A DNA stretch of 44,140 nt from an uncultured Burkholderiales bacterium (GCA_903905475.1 CAIVGK010000267.1:1-44140); one strand, 5' to 3'; shown: positions 13,760 to 21,150, numbered from the stretch's first letter. Numbers and translations: made by a program. The notes: generated by a model from the sequence alone, not told the origin.

Positions 13760-14338
13760 TTACGCGATGTCGTCCGCGTCGGCGCCCTCGGTCACCTCCT
13801 CGAACTCGTCGGAGTCGGCTGGGCGGCCAGCGCTAAATGCGTCGCCGTCACGCAGGAACTGCACGCCGCGCAGCTGTGCGTTCACGCGCTTGCCGTAGGC
13901 GTTGTCCTGAGCCCAGAAGTCTAAGCTCACGTTGACGTAGCAACCCGCGTAGATTTTGCCGTCACGGTCAGTCAGTGCCGACTTGTTGGTGTCGATCACG
14001 GTTGGGCGTGCGCTGGCTTTCGCGCTGGCGCTCACGAACAGGTTGCCGGGGAAGCCGTCGTAGTTGGGCTTCTCGTCGCCGTCGTGCAGCGCGATCTTGC
14101 CGGTCTTCTCGAGGGCCTTGATCTGTGCGTCGGCCTTGTCCTTCCACTTCTCAGTGGCGACGGCCTTGATCTTGGCTTGGATTTCCTTGATCTGTGGGTG
14201 GTCGGTTGGCAGGATGAGCGCGGCGCTGTAGCGTGGCTCGCCTTCACCTGCGACTGTCGATGGCTCGAACAGGTTAGGGAATGCGAGGCGCACGTTCTTG
14301 AGCATGATGCGGCCAGCTGGAGCGGTAGTGTTTGACAT
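13760..14338 (-). CDS. ssDNA-binding protein (DUF2815)
   Basis: 192 residues from the ATG at 14338, which has AAAGGAA at correct distance; the ATG two codons earlier has no spacing. The DUF2815 core is visible: RIMLKNVRLAFPNLFEPS, YSAALILPTDHPQ, DGKIYAGCYVNVSLDFWAQD. It ends in an acidic tail (DSDEFEEV and DADDIA), the feature that recruits partner proteins in SSBs. Enc34-type members of this family bind ssDNA. It would cover single strands at the fork and is placed directly before the polymerase in the same unit. Confidence 0.9.
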   Translation of the reverse strand: MSNTTAPAGRIMLKNVRLAFPNLFEPSTVAGEGEPRYSAALILPTDHPQIKEIQAKIKAVATEKWKDKADAQIKALEKTGKIALHDGDEKPNYDGFPGNLFVSASAKASARPTVIDTNKSALTDRDGKIYAGCYVNVSLDFWAQDNAYGKRVNAQLRGVQFLRDGDAFSAGRPADSDEFEEVTEGADADDIA

Positions 14339-14377
14339 GGTCATTTCCTTTGAAGATTGAAGTTTGCGGGTCGGGTT

Positions 14378-15649
14378 TTAAGCTAAGTCATCTAACGACT
14401 CGACCACGAAGTCGTCGGTGACTGGTTTCAAATCCAGCGCTGGGCGTGGGTCTGATTCTGGGGCGACGTGCGGTTTGCCGTCGGCCTGTGTGATGAGCGC
14501 CTTGAGCTTGGGCCATTGACGTGGGCCGATGGTCCCGTCCTTGGTTAGCTTCTCGGCGGCAGTAGGTGTGATGAGCTTCAGCGAGTACATCTCCTCGGTC
14601 TTCAAGCGCATGGACTTCATGAGCTCTTCAACCTCGGTGGCGTTACCCCATGAGCGGTGGCCCTTCTTGCCTGCGACGACCTTGTACCCGCGCACAGGCT
14701 CACCGTTGAGCAAGCGACGATCGGCGTCAGCACGGATCGCTTTGCACCAGTCCTCGATCAGGTCCACCTTGTTCAGGCAGGCCGCGACCCAGTCGGCGTC
14801 TTGCGATGCGTAGCTCGTGTAGGGCAACTCGGCCTCTGCAAATTCATCGGGCGAGGCGGCTGTCGTTTCAAAAACGGTAGCGGCCACCTCGTCGCGCAGC
14901 TTTGGGCACTTGGCCTTTGCCTTGCAGAATTTGCATTGGTCCTCGCCGGGGCGCAGGAAGGTCTCTTGCCAAGTCGCGTCGCCCTTCAAGTCGGCGTTGC
15001 CTTCAGCGGTACGGCAGGTGTTCACGACACTGCGCGCAGTGCTGCGACCCCATGCCTCGAGCTTCTCAACGGTGGTGTCCCACTCGCTGGGCTTCTCACT
15101 GATGCGGGGCTGGTCGATGACCAAGCGCACGCGGGTGAAGTCGCCTGCAATGCCGTTGAACTTGTCGAGCGCGCCCAGTCCGTAGAGCGAGAGCTGTGGG
15201 TTTTCTTTCACGTCAACCCACTGGCCCTTGCCGTACTTCAGGTCGATGACGATGATCTCGTCACCGCGAGCGATCACGACGTCGCCGGTGCCCCAGCCCT
15301 CTTCGCGAGGCACGCCGATGTAGTCCGCGTAGCAGAGCTTCTGCTCCACGAAGAGCACGCCGTCGTCGCCTTGGTAGTCCTTGACGCGGTCAGCCACGCC
15401 TTGGATGTACTCGGCCATCTCGTCGGTGACTTCGATGTCGAAGCCGTCGGCTTGGATGATGCGGCCAACGTAGCCAAGAGCTGGCACCTCGTTGGTGAGC
15501 ACCATCTCCAGCAGCTCGTGGGCGGCTGTGCCCTCGGCTGCGTAGATGCTAGTGTTGTCAGGTTGGCCGACTTCGAGGACCTTGCTGCCGGGGCAGAGCA
15601 TGATCTTCTTGAAGCCGGAGGCCGACCATTTGCTGTGAGCTTCAGGCAT
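14378..15649 (-). CDS. Cas4/RecB-like PD-(D/E)XK nuclease (DUF2800)
   Basis: 423 residues from the ATG at 15649, which overlaps the stop of the upstream microprotein (TAATG). The family start HSKWSASGFKKIMLCPGS is followed by AAEGTAAHELLE. The nuclease core reads WGTGDVVIARGDEIIVIDLK (Asp and Asp-Leu-Lys) and then NPQLSLYGLGAL. A Cys cluster CKFCKAKAKC may bind an Fe-S or zinc centre, as in Cas4 and AddB. It probably resects DNA ends during phage recombination together with the DUF2815 SSB. Confidence 0.9.
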   Translation of the reverse strand: MPEAHSKWSASGFKKIMLCPGSKVLEVGQPDNTSIYAAEGTAAHELLEMVLTNEVPALGYVGRIIQADGFDIEVTDEMAEYIQGVADRVKDYQGDDGVLFVEQKLCYADYIGVPREEGWGTGDVVIARGDEIIVIDLKYGKGQWVDVKENPQLSLYGLGALDKFNGIAGDFTRVRLVIDQPRISEKPSEWDTTVEKLEAWGRSTARSVVNTCRTAEGNADLKGDATWQETFLRPGEDQCKFCKAKAKCPKLRDEVAATVFETTAASPDEFAEAELPYTSYASQDADWVAACLNKVDLIEDWCKAIRADADRRLLNGEPVRGYKVVAGKKGHRSWGNATEVEELMKSMRLKTEEMYSLKLITPTAAEKLTKDGTIGPRQWPKLKALITQADGKPHVAPESDPRPALDLKPVTDDFVVESLDDLA

Positions 15650-15774
15650 TAGTAACCTCGCACAACTTTGCGCACAGCCTCGAAGGCTGCGGCAACAAAC
15701 CAAATCGCGAGAGCCCACGTGCCGATCAAGATCGCCAGTACCCAGAGGTCGCCCATGAGTGGTACATCAAACAT
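15649..15774 (-). CDS. 41-residue single-TM microprotein
   Basis: Not in the ORF track. Reads MFDVPLMGDLWVLAILIG, with membrane helix LWVLAILIGTWALAIWFVAA and a basic tail VRKVVRGY. It ends in TAATG overlap with the DUF2800 gene and starts three bases after the upstream gene. A tiny membrane protein in an early replication unit; function unknown. Confidence 0.65.
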   Translation of the reverse strand: MFDVPLMGDLWVLAILIGTWALAIWFVAAAFEAVRKVVRGY

Positions 15775-15777
15775 GGC

Positions 15778-16200
15778 TTACTCCGTGGCGGCGGTGACCG
15801 CTGCCAATGCGTCGGCGTACTGCTCAGCAGCGAGCTCCTTGGCGGAGTTCACGTTGAACTTCTCTTTGAGCAGGCCGACCACGGCGTCGCGGCCCTTGGC
15901 GTTAGCCAGTGCGAACACGGCCTTCTGCAGGGTAGGGTAGTCGACTGAGCTCGAGCCCTCGCTTGAGGAGGCACTCGACGCAGCGGGGGAACCTGTCGCG
16001 GTGTCCGCAGGGGTGGACGTGGGCGCTGGGGTCTCCGCCTTGGCCTTCTCCGCTTTTGGGGCGGCGGTTTCCTTCTTGACGGCGGTCTCTGCCTTTGGCG
16101 TTTCGACCTTCACGGTGGCAGAGGCGTTGCCGCCCTTGCCTGTGAAGTACGCCAGCATCTCTTCCGTGTTGGTGAACGAGAGGGTGACTTGTACTGACAT
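15778..16200 (-). CDS. Early protein with low-complexity linker
   Basis: 140 residues from ATG 16200 with AAAGGA upstream; the track start at 16266 overlaps the neighbour. An N-terminal 30-residue strand-helix part (VQVTLSFTNTEEMLAYFTG) is joined by a long Lys/Ala/Glu/Pro/Ser linker (about residues 32-85) to a C-terminal helical domain (TLQKAVFALANAKGRDAVVG to ALAAVTAATE). The C-terminal part may bind a partner protein in the replication machinery. No family recognised. Confidence 0.7.
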   Translation of the reverse strand: MSVQVTLSFTNTEEMLAYFTGKGGNASATVKVETPKAETAVKKETAAPKAEKAKAETPAPTSTPADTATGSPAASSASSSEGSSSVDYPTLQKAVFALANAKGRDAVVGLLKEKFNVNSAKELAAEQYADALAAVTAATE

Positions 16201-16225
16201 GAAAATATCCTTTCGGGGGTTTGGT

Positions 16226-16447
16226 TTAAGCGGTGGGGGCGATGATGCTGGAGTGCACGCTGCCACCCTTGGCGTTGAGCTCTGCGTTCAGAGCCTCGGC
16301 GCCCTCCAACGAGGTGCACTCGTGGGTGTTGATGACGTGCAGGCCAGCCTTCTCGACGACGGCGTAGTTGCCACGGGCGATGATCCCGGTGAGGGCGCCC
16401 TCGACGGCTTGCTGGTTCTGCTTCTCAATGACGTTGATGTCTTGCAT
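16226..16447 (-). CDS. 73-residue early protein, first gene of 16.5-kb unit
   Basis: AAAGGA seven bases before ATG. Reads MQDINVIEKQNQQAVEGALT and contains a His/Cys pair (INTHECTSLEG). It is soluble and the first gene of the unit that carries DUF2800, DUF2815 and the polymerase. Function unknown. Confidence 0.7.
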   Translation of the reverse strand: MQDINVIEKQNQQAVEGALTGIIARGNYAVVEKAGLHVINTHECTSLEGAEALNAELNAKGGSVHSSIIAPTA

Positions 16448-16477
16448 GGTAGTTTCCTTTCAGAGTGGTTTTGGAAG

Positions 16478-16529
16478 ATTGTAGCAGATGCTACAGTGGT
16501 TGAGAAAAAAATTTGTAGCTGTTGCTAAA
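16478..16529 (-). promoter_or_regulatory. Leftward promoter with two operator variants
   Basis: Leftward -35 TTCTCA (16501-16506), 17-base spacer, -10 TACAAT (16478-16483). Operator TGTAGCAGATGCTACA (16480-16495) overlaps the -10 box. A second site TGTAGCTGTTGCTAAA (16514-16529) lies upstream with centres 34 bases apart, close to three helical turns. It overlaps the end of the upstream gene. It drives the polymerase unit. Confidence 0.75.
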
Positions 16530-16743
16530 CTACAACACGTGACTCGGCCACCAGTACAGCGGCGTTGAGCAGCTCGACCGTGGTGAACTTCTCGACGTCA
16601 CCGCCAGCGGCTTCGCACACGAGGTTCACATAGTAGCGAGCTTGGTTTTTTGAGCTCTTGCGTTGCGCCTTGTCCACACTGCGTTTGCGGTCTGGGTCGG
16701 TGGCTCTCGCCACCATGGCGAGGGTTACTGATCGTTCGTTCAT
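16525..16743 (-). CDS. 72-residue basic early protein
   Basis: Real start is the ATG at 16743 with AAGGAG upstream; the track version begins too early. It reads MNERSVTLAMVARATDPDRK, has a basic stretch (KAQRKSSKNQARYY) and a helical C-terminus. Its stop codon lies inside an operator copy. The ATG overlaps the stop of the preceding gene (ATGA). Function unknown. Confidence 0.65.
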   Translation of the reverse strand: MNERSVTLAMVARATDPDRKRSVDKAQRKSSKNQARYYVNLVCEAAGGDVEKFTTVELLNAAVLVAESRVVV

Positions 16744-16946
16744 GGTGTCTCCTTGATGAGTTCTGCTACCAAACCGGGGTAGCGCTGGCACGGTATGCGA
16801 CTGCAGCGAATCTTTGTCTTGATGAATGAGCGGAAGGCGCAGCCATTGCACCCGCCTGTGCTGCCGTTCTTGTCTGGCGTACCCGGCACAAAGCGGTAGT
16901 CTGGGATCGGCGGATCGCCGGGGCGGTCTTGTGTCGTGTAGCTCAC
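16740..16946 (-). CDS. 68-residue Cys-rich protein
   Basis: GTG start that overlaps the upstream stop (GTGA). After a Pro-rich N-terminus (DRPGDPPIPDYRFVPG) it has four Cys in GCNGCAF and RCSRIPC, a likely zinc-binding or redox knuckle. Small Cys-rich proteins of this type are frequent in phage early regions. Function unknown. Confidence 0.65.
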   Translation of the reverse strand: MSYTTQDRPGDPPIPDYRFVPGTPDKNGSTGGCNGCAFRSFIKTKIRCSRIPCQRYPGLVAELIKETP

Positions 16947-17029
16947 AGCGGTGCGTCCTCAAAGTTGTCTGGGTTGAAGCGGGGCGGCTTGCCGCCCGCA
17001 GGGGTTGGTTGAGTTGGGAAGGGCCACAT
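16943..17029 (-). CDS. 28-residue Pro-rich peptide
   Basis: Too short for the ORF track. Reads MWPFPTQPTPAGGKPPRFNP and ends EDAPL. It is coupled on both sides (TAATG upstream, GTGA downstream), which is the main evidence that it is translated. It may only serve to couple translation. Confidence 0.45.
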   Translation of the reverse strand: MWPFPTQPTPAGGKPPRFNPDNFEDAPL

Positions 17030-17445
17030 TACGCTGCCACCGCCATGTCTGGCTCGACGTCACCAAAGGAGGTGAAGAAGTCGAGGTCGAAGCTGCCCCA
17101 GCTCGCTGCCTCTGGGCCCACCAAGCGGCCAACGCCTTGGTTCACCCAGTAGACCCCGATGCAGTCTTGGCTCAGGTTCTGCGCCAAGCGGTACGCGAGG
17201 TAGGGGATGCGACGGTAGACCACGCTCATGGTGTTGAGCTCTAAGCGCACGATGAGGGTGTCCTCGAGCACGAGGCCATTAGGGCCCTCGTACTGCACCT
17301 GCGCTCTGCGGGTCTGCACTGCCTCACGGCCAAACTGGTTGATGAGGTAGGTGATCGCTTGGATGGCGCGCTCACCGCATGCTGCGAGGGAGTTGGACTC
17401 CCCGCGTACGTCGAGGCCGACGTTCATTTCAATTACTGCTGTCAT
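17029..17445 (-). CDS. Unknown early protein
   Basis: 138 residues from ATG 17445, which overlaps the upstream stop (ATGA). It starts MTAVIEMNVGLDVRGESNSL, has a helical part with GERAIQAITYLINQFGREAV, then beta-rich sequence (LVLEDTLIVRLELN) and a Phe-rich end (FDLDFFTSFGDVEP). It is the second gene of the 17.85-kb unit. No family recognised. Confidence 0.7.
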   Translation of the reverse strand: MTAVIEMNVGLDVRGESNSLAACGERAIQAITYLINQFGREAVQTRRAQVQYEGPNGLVLEDTLIVRLELNTMSVVYRRIPYLAYRLAQNLSQDCIGVYWVNQGVGRLVGPEAASWGSFDLDFFTSFGDVEPDMAVAA

Positions 17446-17789
17446 GCTGCTACTGCTTTCTCTTGGTAGAACGCGATCGCGTTCGCTTTGATTTCCTCGA
17501 TGCGGGTGAGGGCGAGTTCTTGTTGGGCGCGGACCACCTTCTCGGTGCACACGCGGGGCTTGCTGATTTCAACGCGGACGTTGAAGTCTTGGAACATCAC
17601 AAAGCGAGTGATGCTGATGCCGGGGGTGCCGCTCTCTTCGACTTCGACCACGCTGGCGAGGGTCTGGAGGTAGCCGCTGTCGCTCTTCATGGTGGTGACC
17701 TCGAGGACCTGCTTGCCTTGCAGAGCTACGCGGCTCTTGGCGACCCACTTGCCGTAGTAGTCTTTCTTGGTGTTGATCTGAACTTGCAT
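17442..17789 (-). CDS. First gene of 17.85-kb unit, unknown
   Basis: 115 residues with CAGGAG six bases before the ATG at 17789; the track start at 17825 lies in the leader hairpin. It begins MQVQINTKKDYYGKWVAKSR and shows alternating strands, then a C-terminal helix (EKVVRAQQELALTRIEEIKA). It is the first gene transcribed leftward from the control region after the repressor unit. Function unknown. Confidence 0.75.
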   Translation of the reverse strand: MQVQINTKKDYYGKWVAKSRVALQGKQVLEVTTMKSDSGYLQTLASVVEVEESGTPGISITRFVMFQDFNVRVEISKPRVCTEKVVRAQQELALTRIEEIKANAIAFYQEKAVAA

Positions 17790-17804
17790 GTGAACTCCTG
17801 TGTT

Positions 17805-17859
17805 GTCGTGGTCAATCTCAACCACGACTCGACTTTAGCACATGCTAAAACGATGTCAA
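17805..17859 (-). promoter_or_regulatory. Leftward promoter, exact operator and 5' hairpin
   Basis: Leftward -35 TTGACA (17854-17859), 16-base spacer, -10 TAAAGT (17832-17837). Operator TTTAGCACATGCTAAA (17834-17849) overlaps the -10 box. The leader hairpin GTCGTGGT / ACCACGAC (17805-17828) is identical to that at 7.6 kb. The promoter starts directly after the repressor-unit terminator. Confidence 0.85.
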
Positions 17860-17861
17860 TA

Positions 17862-17885
17862 GAAAACCCCACGCGAAGGTGGGGT
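17862..17885 (-). terminator. Terminator of the repressor unit
   Basis: In the leftward transcript ACCCCAC / GTGGGGT (7-bp stem, 6-base loop) is followed by TTTTCTATTG. It insulates the repressor unit from the next leftward promoter, whose -35 box begins two bases further on. Confidence 0.75.
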
Positions 17886-17907
17886 ATTGTTGTTTTGCTA
17901 CAACAAG

Positions 17908-18063
17908 TTAGCTTAGCAGCTGCGCCAACTCGAGTAGCGCGACTAGGGCCAGCATGCCTATGACGACCCAGTCCCTTGACCTTCGCGTGCAGGGCTCCTC
18001 TGGGTAGGCGCCCCCGTGCTCTATGAGGTAGTGAATCCGTTGTCTCAGCGCTTCGCGTTGCAT
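17908..18063 (-). CDS. 51-residue membrane-anchored microprotein
   Basis: Not in the ORF track. Reads MQREALRQRIHYLIEHGGAY and ends in a membrane helix (WVVIGMLALVALLELAQLLS). It starts seven bases after the repressor stop and is followed by the terminator, so it is co-transcribed with the repressor and would be expressed in a lysogen. That position suggests a superinfection-exclusion or immunity helper, which is an inference. Confidence 0.6.
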   Translation of the reverse strand: MQREALRQRIHYLIEHGGAYPEEPCTRRSRDWVVIGMLALVALLELAQLLS

Positions 18064-18070
18064 GTTGTTC

Positions 18071-18484
18071 TCACTTCAGCAGGTTGATTAGTCGGCGCGC
18101 ATAGGCTTGTTGATTGGTGTTGGTCTCGGCGGCCCGCTCATACACGAGGTTGACTACCTCGGTGAACTTCTCTTTCGAGAGCTTCACGTTGCTGCCTTGC
18201 AGCAAGTCTTGCACCAACGCCACGACCTCGATGAGCAGATTTGTATCTGGCTGGCCCGGTGCGGTTTTGTGCTGCTGGTCCAACCACATAGGGGAGAGCC
18301 CTAGCTTCCTCTCGATCTCCCTCGCGACCTTCTCCGACACGTCGCGACTCGGGTGTGGCCCGGCGAGCTGTGCGAGGTAGCTCCCGTTGCTGTGCCCGAG
18401 CTTGACCGACAGAGATGTCGGCCCACCCCACTGCTCCATGAGTTTTCGCAGGTTGCCCCTGCGCGTATCGAAGACAGATTTCAT
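18071..18484 (-). CDS. CI-like phage repressor
   Basis: 137 residues. The N-terminal HTH (LRKLMEQWGGPTSLSVKLGH, then SNGSYLAQLAGPHPSRDVSE) and KVAREIERKLGLSPMWLDQQ are typical of repressors of betaproteobacterial phages. The C-terminal part (LLIEVVALVQDLL, KEKFTEVVNLVYERA) is a small helical oligomerisation domain; there is no S24 peptidase domain, so RecA-driven self-cleavage is not expected. It lies divergent to a Cro-like gene. The predicted -10 box is about ten bases before the ATG and no SD is seen, so its mRNA may be leaderless, like lambda cI from PRM. Confidence 0.85.
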   Translation of the reverse strand: MKSVFDTRRGNLRKLMEQWGGPTSLSVKLGHSNGSYLAQLAGPHPSRDVSEKVAREIERKLGLSPMWLDQQHKTAPGQPDTNLLIEVVALVQDLLQGSNVKLSKEKFTEVVNLVYERAAETNTNQQAYARRLINLLK

Positions 18485-18493
18485 AGGGCCAGC

Positions 18494-18553
18494 ACGCTAC
18501 AGGAACTGTTGTGTTTTTGCAACTTGCTGTAGTCCTTTAGCAAAGTGTACAAT
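18494..18553. promoter_or_regulatory. Divergent switch region between CI-like and Cro-like genes
   Basis: Rightward: TTGCTG (18524-18529), 18-base spacer, TACAAT (18548-18553). Leftward: TTGCAA (18517-18522), 17-base spacer, TAGCGT (18494-18499). The -35 boxes nearly touch, so one bound repressor could act on both. Inverted arms CTACAGGAACT and ACTTGCTGTAG flank the centre, and a TTTAGCA half-site lies in the rightward spacer. Confidence 0.65.
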
Positions 18554-18585
18554 CGCGCCCACCTTCAACTATTCTTTTCAGCAAC

Positions 18586-18918
18586 ATGAGCACAATGTCA
18601 ATCTTCAAACTCTGGATGCGAGCCGCGACAGCGAGCGAGCAAGAGCTCTTAGCAAAGCGTGTCGGCACCACCCGCACCTACCTCTACCACATCGCGGGCA
18701 ATTTCCGCTCCGCCTCCCCAGAGCTGGCGGCTGCCATCGAGCGCGCCACCACCGAGATGCACAAGGCCTCCAACGGGCGCCTGCCACGCATCTACCGCAC
18801 CGACTTGGCTACCGCCTGCGCCTCCTGCGAGTTCGCACAGAAGTGCCTTGGTGCAGCTGCCGTGCGTGCTGAGTTCCCGCTCGTGTCGGAGGACACAGAG
18901 GGCGGCTCGATCGATTAA
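18586..18918 (+). CDS. Cro-like (YdaS-type HTH) regulator
   Basis: 110 residues; ATG 18595 is an alternative. The HTH reads ASEQELLAKRVGTTRTYLYH followed by IAGNFRSASPELAAAIERAT, which is the YdaS/Cro pattern. The C-terminus has three Cys (ACASCEFAQKC), a possible metal site. It is the first gene rightward from the switch and probably turns off the repressor promoter to allow lytic growth. No strong SD is seen. Confidence 0.8.
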   Translation: MSTMSIFKLWMRAATASEQELLAKRVGTTRTYLYHIAGNFRSASPELAAAIERATTEMHKASNGRLPRIYRTDLATACASCEFAQKCLGAAAVRAEFPLVSEDTEGGSID

Positions 18919-18936
18919 ACAAACTGGGAGATTCTT

Positions 18937-21144
18937 TTGAGTGATACAACAAAAAAGCCGTGGGGTGCAGCGGCTGAGGAGTGGACCCACTTCGCTGACA
19001 AGCTGAACCTGCGTGAGGACCTCCTGCCCGTGGTGAGTAACCCCAAGGCGGAGATTAGCCCCAACAGCAAGATGCGCGACCTCGGCAAGACCCCATCGCG
19101 CTTTGACAAGCAGCACCAAGTGGTGGGCATCCCGCAGTGGACCCAGAACGTGAGCAGCGAGCGCGACATCGCGCGGTGGCAGCGTGACTCTGACCTCGGC
19201 ATCTGCCTGCAGACACGCGTCGTGCGCGCCTTCGACATCGACATCGACGACCCGGTGCACTCGCAGGCGGTGCAGGACATGGTCGAGCTGGCGCTGGGCT
19301 CGCTGCCTGTGCGCTCACGCAACAACACGGGCAAGCGCCTGCTGGCCTTCAACATGGCGGGCGAGTTCGCCAAGCGCATCATCCGCACAGAGCACGGCGC
19401 TATTGAGTTCTTGGCTACGGGCCAGCAGTTCATCGCGATCGGCACACACCCAAGCGGTGTGCACTATGAGTGGGAGGGGGGCCTGCCCTCATCGTTCCCA
19501 GAGGTGACCCCCGCCGAGTTCGAGGTGGTGTGGCAGGCGCTGGTCGAGGCCTTCGCGCTCGAGGACGGCGACGTGCGCACACGCAACGGCTTGGCCCCGG
19601 TCAAGCCACGACTGCGCGACGACATCCAAGACCCAGCTGTGGCATACATGCAGGACAACGGCTGGGTCAAGGAGTGGGGGCGCGACGGACGCATCCACGT
19701 GACCTGCCCGTGGGAGGACCACCACACCACCGACACAGGCCCGAGCGCGAGCTCTTGGTTCCCTGCTGGTGTGGGCGGCTTCGCTCAGGGCCACTACAAG
19801 TGCCTGCATGCCCACTGCGCATCACGCACCGACGGCGACTTCCTCGAGGCGATTGGGTATTTGTCTGAGGACTTCGAGAACCTCCCCGCCGTGGTGGGTG
19901 AGGACGGTGAGGAGGGCGAGCCATGGCCCGCATTCACACGCGATCGCCAAGGGCGCATTGAAAGCACAGCGGGCAACGTGCAGAAGGCGCTGATGCGCCC
20001 TGACATCGGCGGCGCACGCATCGCCTACGACCAGTTCAAGGACCTCGTGCTCGTCGCCTACACCAACGACAGCCAGTGGCGCCCACTGCGTGACACCGAC
20101 TACTTCCGCCTGCGCATTGAGCTCGAGAAGCGCGGCTTCAAGAGCCCCGGCAGCGACATCATCCGAGAGGGTGTGCACCACGTCGCCGAGGTCAACGAGT
20201 TCGACTCCGCCATCGAGTGGGCCAAGGGCCTGACATGGGACGGTGTGCCACGCGTTGAGGGCTTCCTGCACAACTACTTCGGCACAGAGCACAGCGACTA
20301 CGCCAAGAGCGTGAGTGTGTACCTCTGGTCCGCGCTGGCTGGGCGCTGCCTCGAGCCCGGCGTCAAGGCCGACATGACCCCCATCTTGGTGGGTGACCAA
20401 GGTGCTGGCAAAACCCGTGGCGTGAGCGCTCTATCCCCGGAGGAGGGCAGCTTCGTTGAGGTCAACCTCGAGCACCGCGACGACAACTTGGCTCGCTCCC
20501 TGCGCGGCAAACTCATCGGCGAGCTCGGTGAGCTGCGTGGCCTGATGACGCGTGAGGCTGAGTCCATCAAGGCTTGGATGACACGCACGCATGAGGAGTG
20601 GATTCCAAAGTACCGCGAGTTCGCCACACGCTTTCCTCGCCGTCTGGTGTTCATCGGCACCACCAACGATGACGAGTTCTTGGGCGACGCCACAGGCGAG
20701 CGCCGCTGGCTTCCTATCCGTGTCGGCAAGGTCGACGTGGCAGCTATCGAGCGAGACCGCGACCAACTGTGGGCTGAGGGCATCGAGCTCTTCAAGCGCG
20801 AGGGGGTGCAGTGGCGCAACGCTCAGCACTTGGCGAAGGATGAGCACGCCAACTACAAGGTGCACGACACGTGGGAGACAGCGATTGGCGGGTGGCTCGA
20901 ATCGGATGACATGGACGGCCAAGAGGGCGTCAAGCGGGGGGATCGACCCTTCAAGCTGCAGGACATCATGGTGTCGGCCTTGGGCATGAACGTGCAAAAC
21001 ATTGCACGTAAGGATGAGCTGAGGGCGGGGCGGGTGCTGCGCACGTTGGGGTTTGAGAAGCGCGCGGTGCGAGAAGGGTCACACTTTTTCAAGGGTTGGG
21101 TGCGTGCAAAAAACTGCACGTTGGGGTTTGACGACCTCGCTTGA
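18937..21144 (+). CDS. Primase-polymerase / VapE-type helicase fusion
   Basis: 735 residues from a TTG start with GGGAG six bases upstream. The N-terminal prim-pol domain has VRAFDIDIDD (the catalytic DxD, about residue 100) and the GTHPSGVHY motif (about 168). A zinc site follows: CPWEDHH and CLHAHC. The C-terminal VapE/D5-like ATPase has Walker A ILVGDQGAGKTRG (about 485), Walker B IGELGEL, the sensor segment RRLVFIGTTNDDEF and the DATGERRWLPIRVG arginine finger. It should prime and unwind DNA at initiation. An iteron-rich region lies directly downstream. Confidence 0.92.
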   Translation: MSDTTKKPWGAAAEEWTHFADKLNLREDLLPVVSNPKAEISPNSKMRDLGKTPSRFDKQHQVVGIPQWTQNVSSERDIARWQRDSDLGICLQTRVVRAFDIDIDDPVHSQAVQDMVELALGSLPVRSRNNTGKRLLAFNMAGEFAKRIIRTEHGAIEFLATGQQFIAIGTHPSGVHYEWEGGLPSSFPEVTPAEFEVVWQALVEAFALEDGDVRTRNGLAPVKPRLRDDIQDPAVAYMQDNGWVKEWGRDGRIHVTCPWEDHHTTDTGPSASSWFPAGVGGFAQGHYKCLHAHCASRTDGDFLEAIGYLSEDFENLPAVVGEDGEEGEPWPAFTRDRQGRIESTAGNVQKALMRPDIGGARIAYDQFKDLVLVAYTNDSQWRPLRDTDYFRLRIELEKRGFKSPGSDIIREGVHHVAEVNEFDSAIEWAKGLTWDGVPRVEGFLHNYFGTEHSDYAKSVSVYLWSALAGRCLEPGVKADMTPILVGDQGAGKTRGVSALSPEEGSFVEVNLEHRDDNLARSLRGKLIGELGELRGLMTREAESIKAWMTRTHEEWIPKYREFATRFPRRLVFIGTTNDDEFLGDATGERRWLPIRVGKVDVAAIERDRDQLWAEGIELFKREGVQWRNAQHLAKDEHANYKVHDTWETAIGGWLESDDMDGQEGVKRGDRPFKLQDIMVSALGMNVQNIARKDELRAGRVLRTLGFEKRAVREGSHFFKGWVRAKNCTLGFDDLA

Positions 21145-21150
21145 GAGTTC

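Noticed and set aside
18937-21144. VapE as a virulence-associated island gene
   Set aside because: The prim-pol fusion and the position next to a switch and iterons show a phage replication protein.
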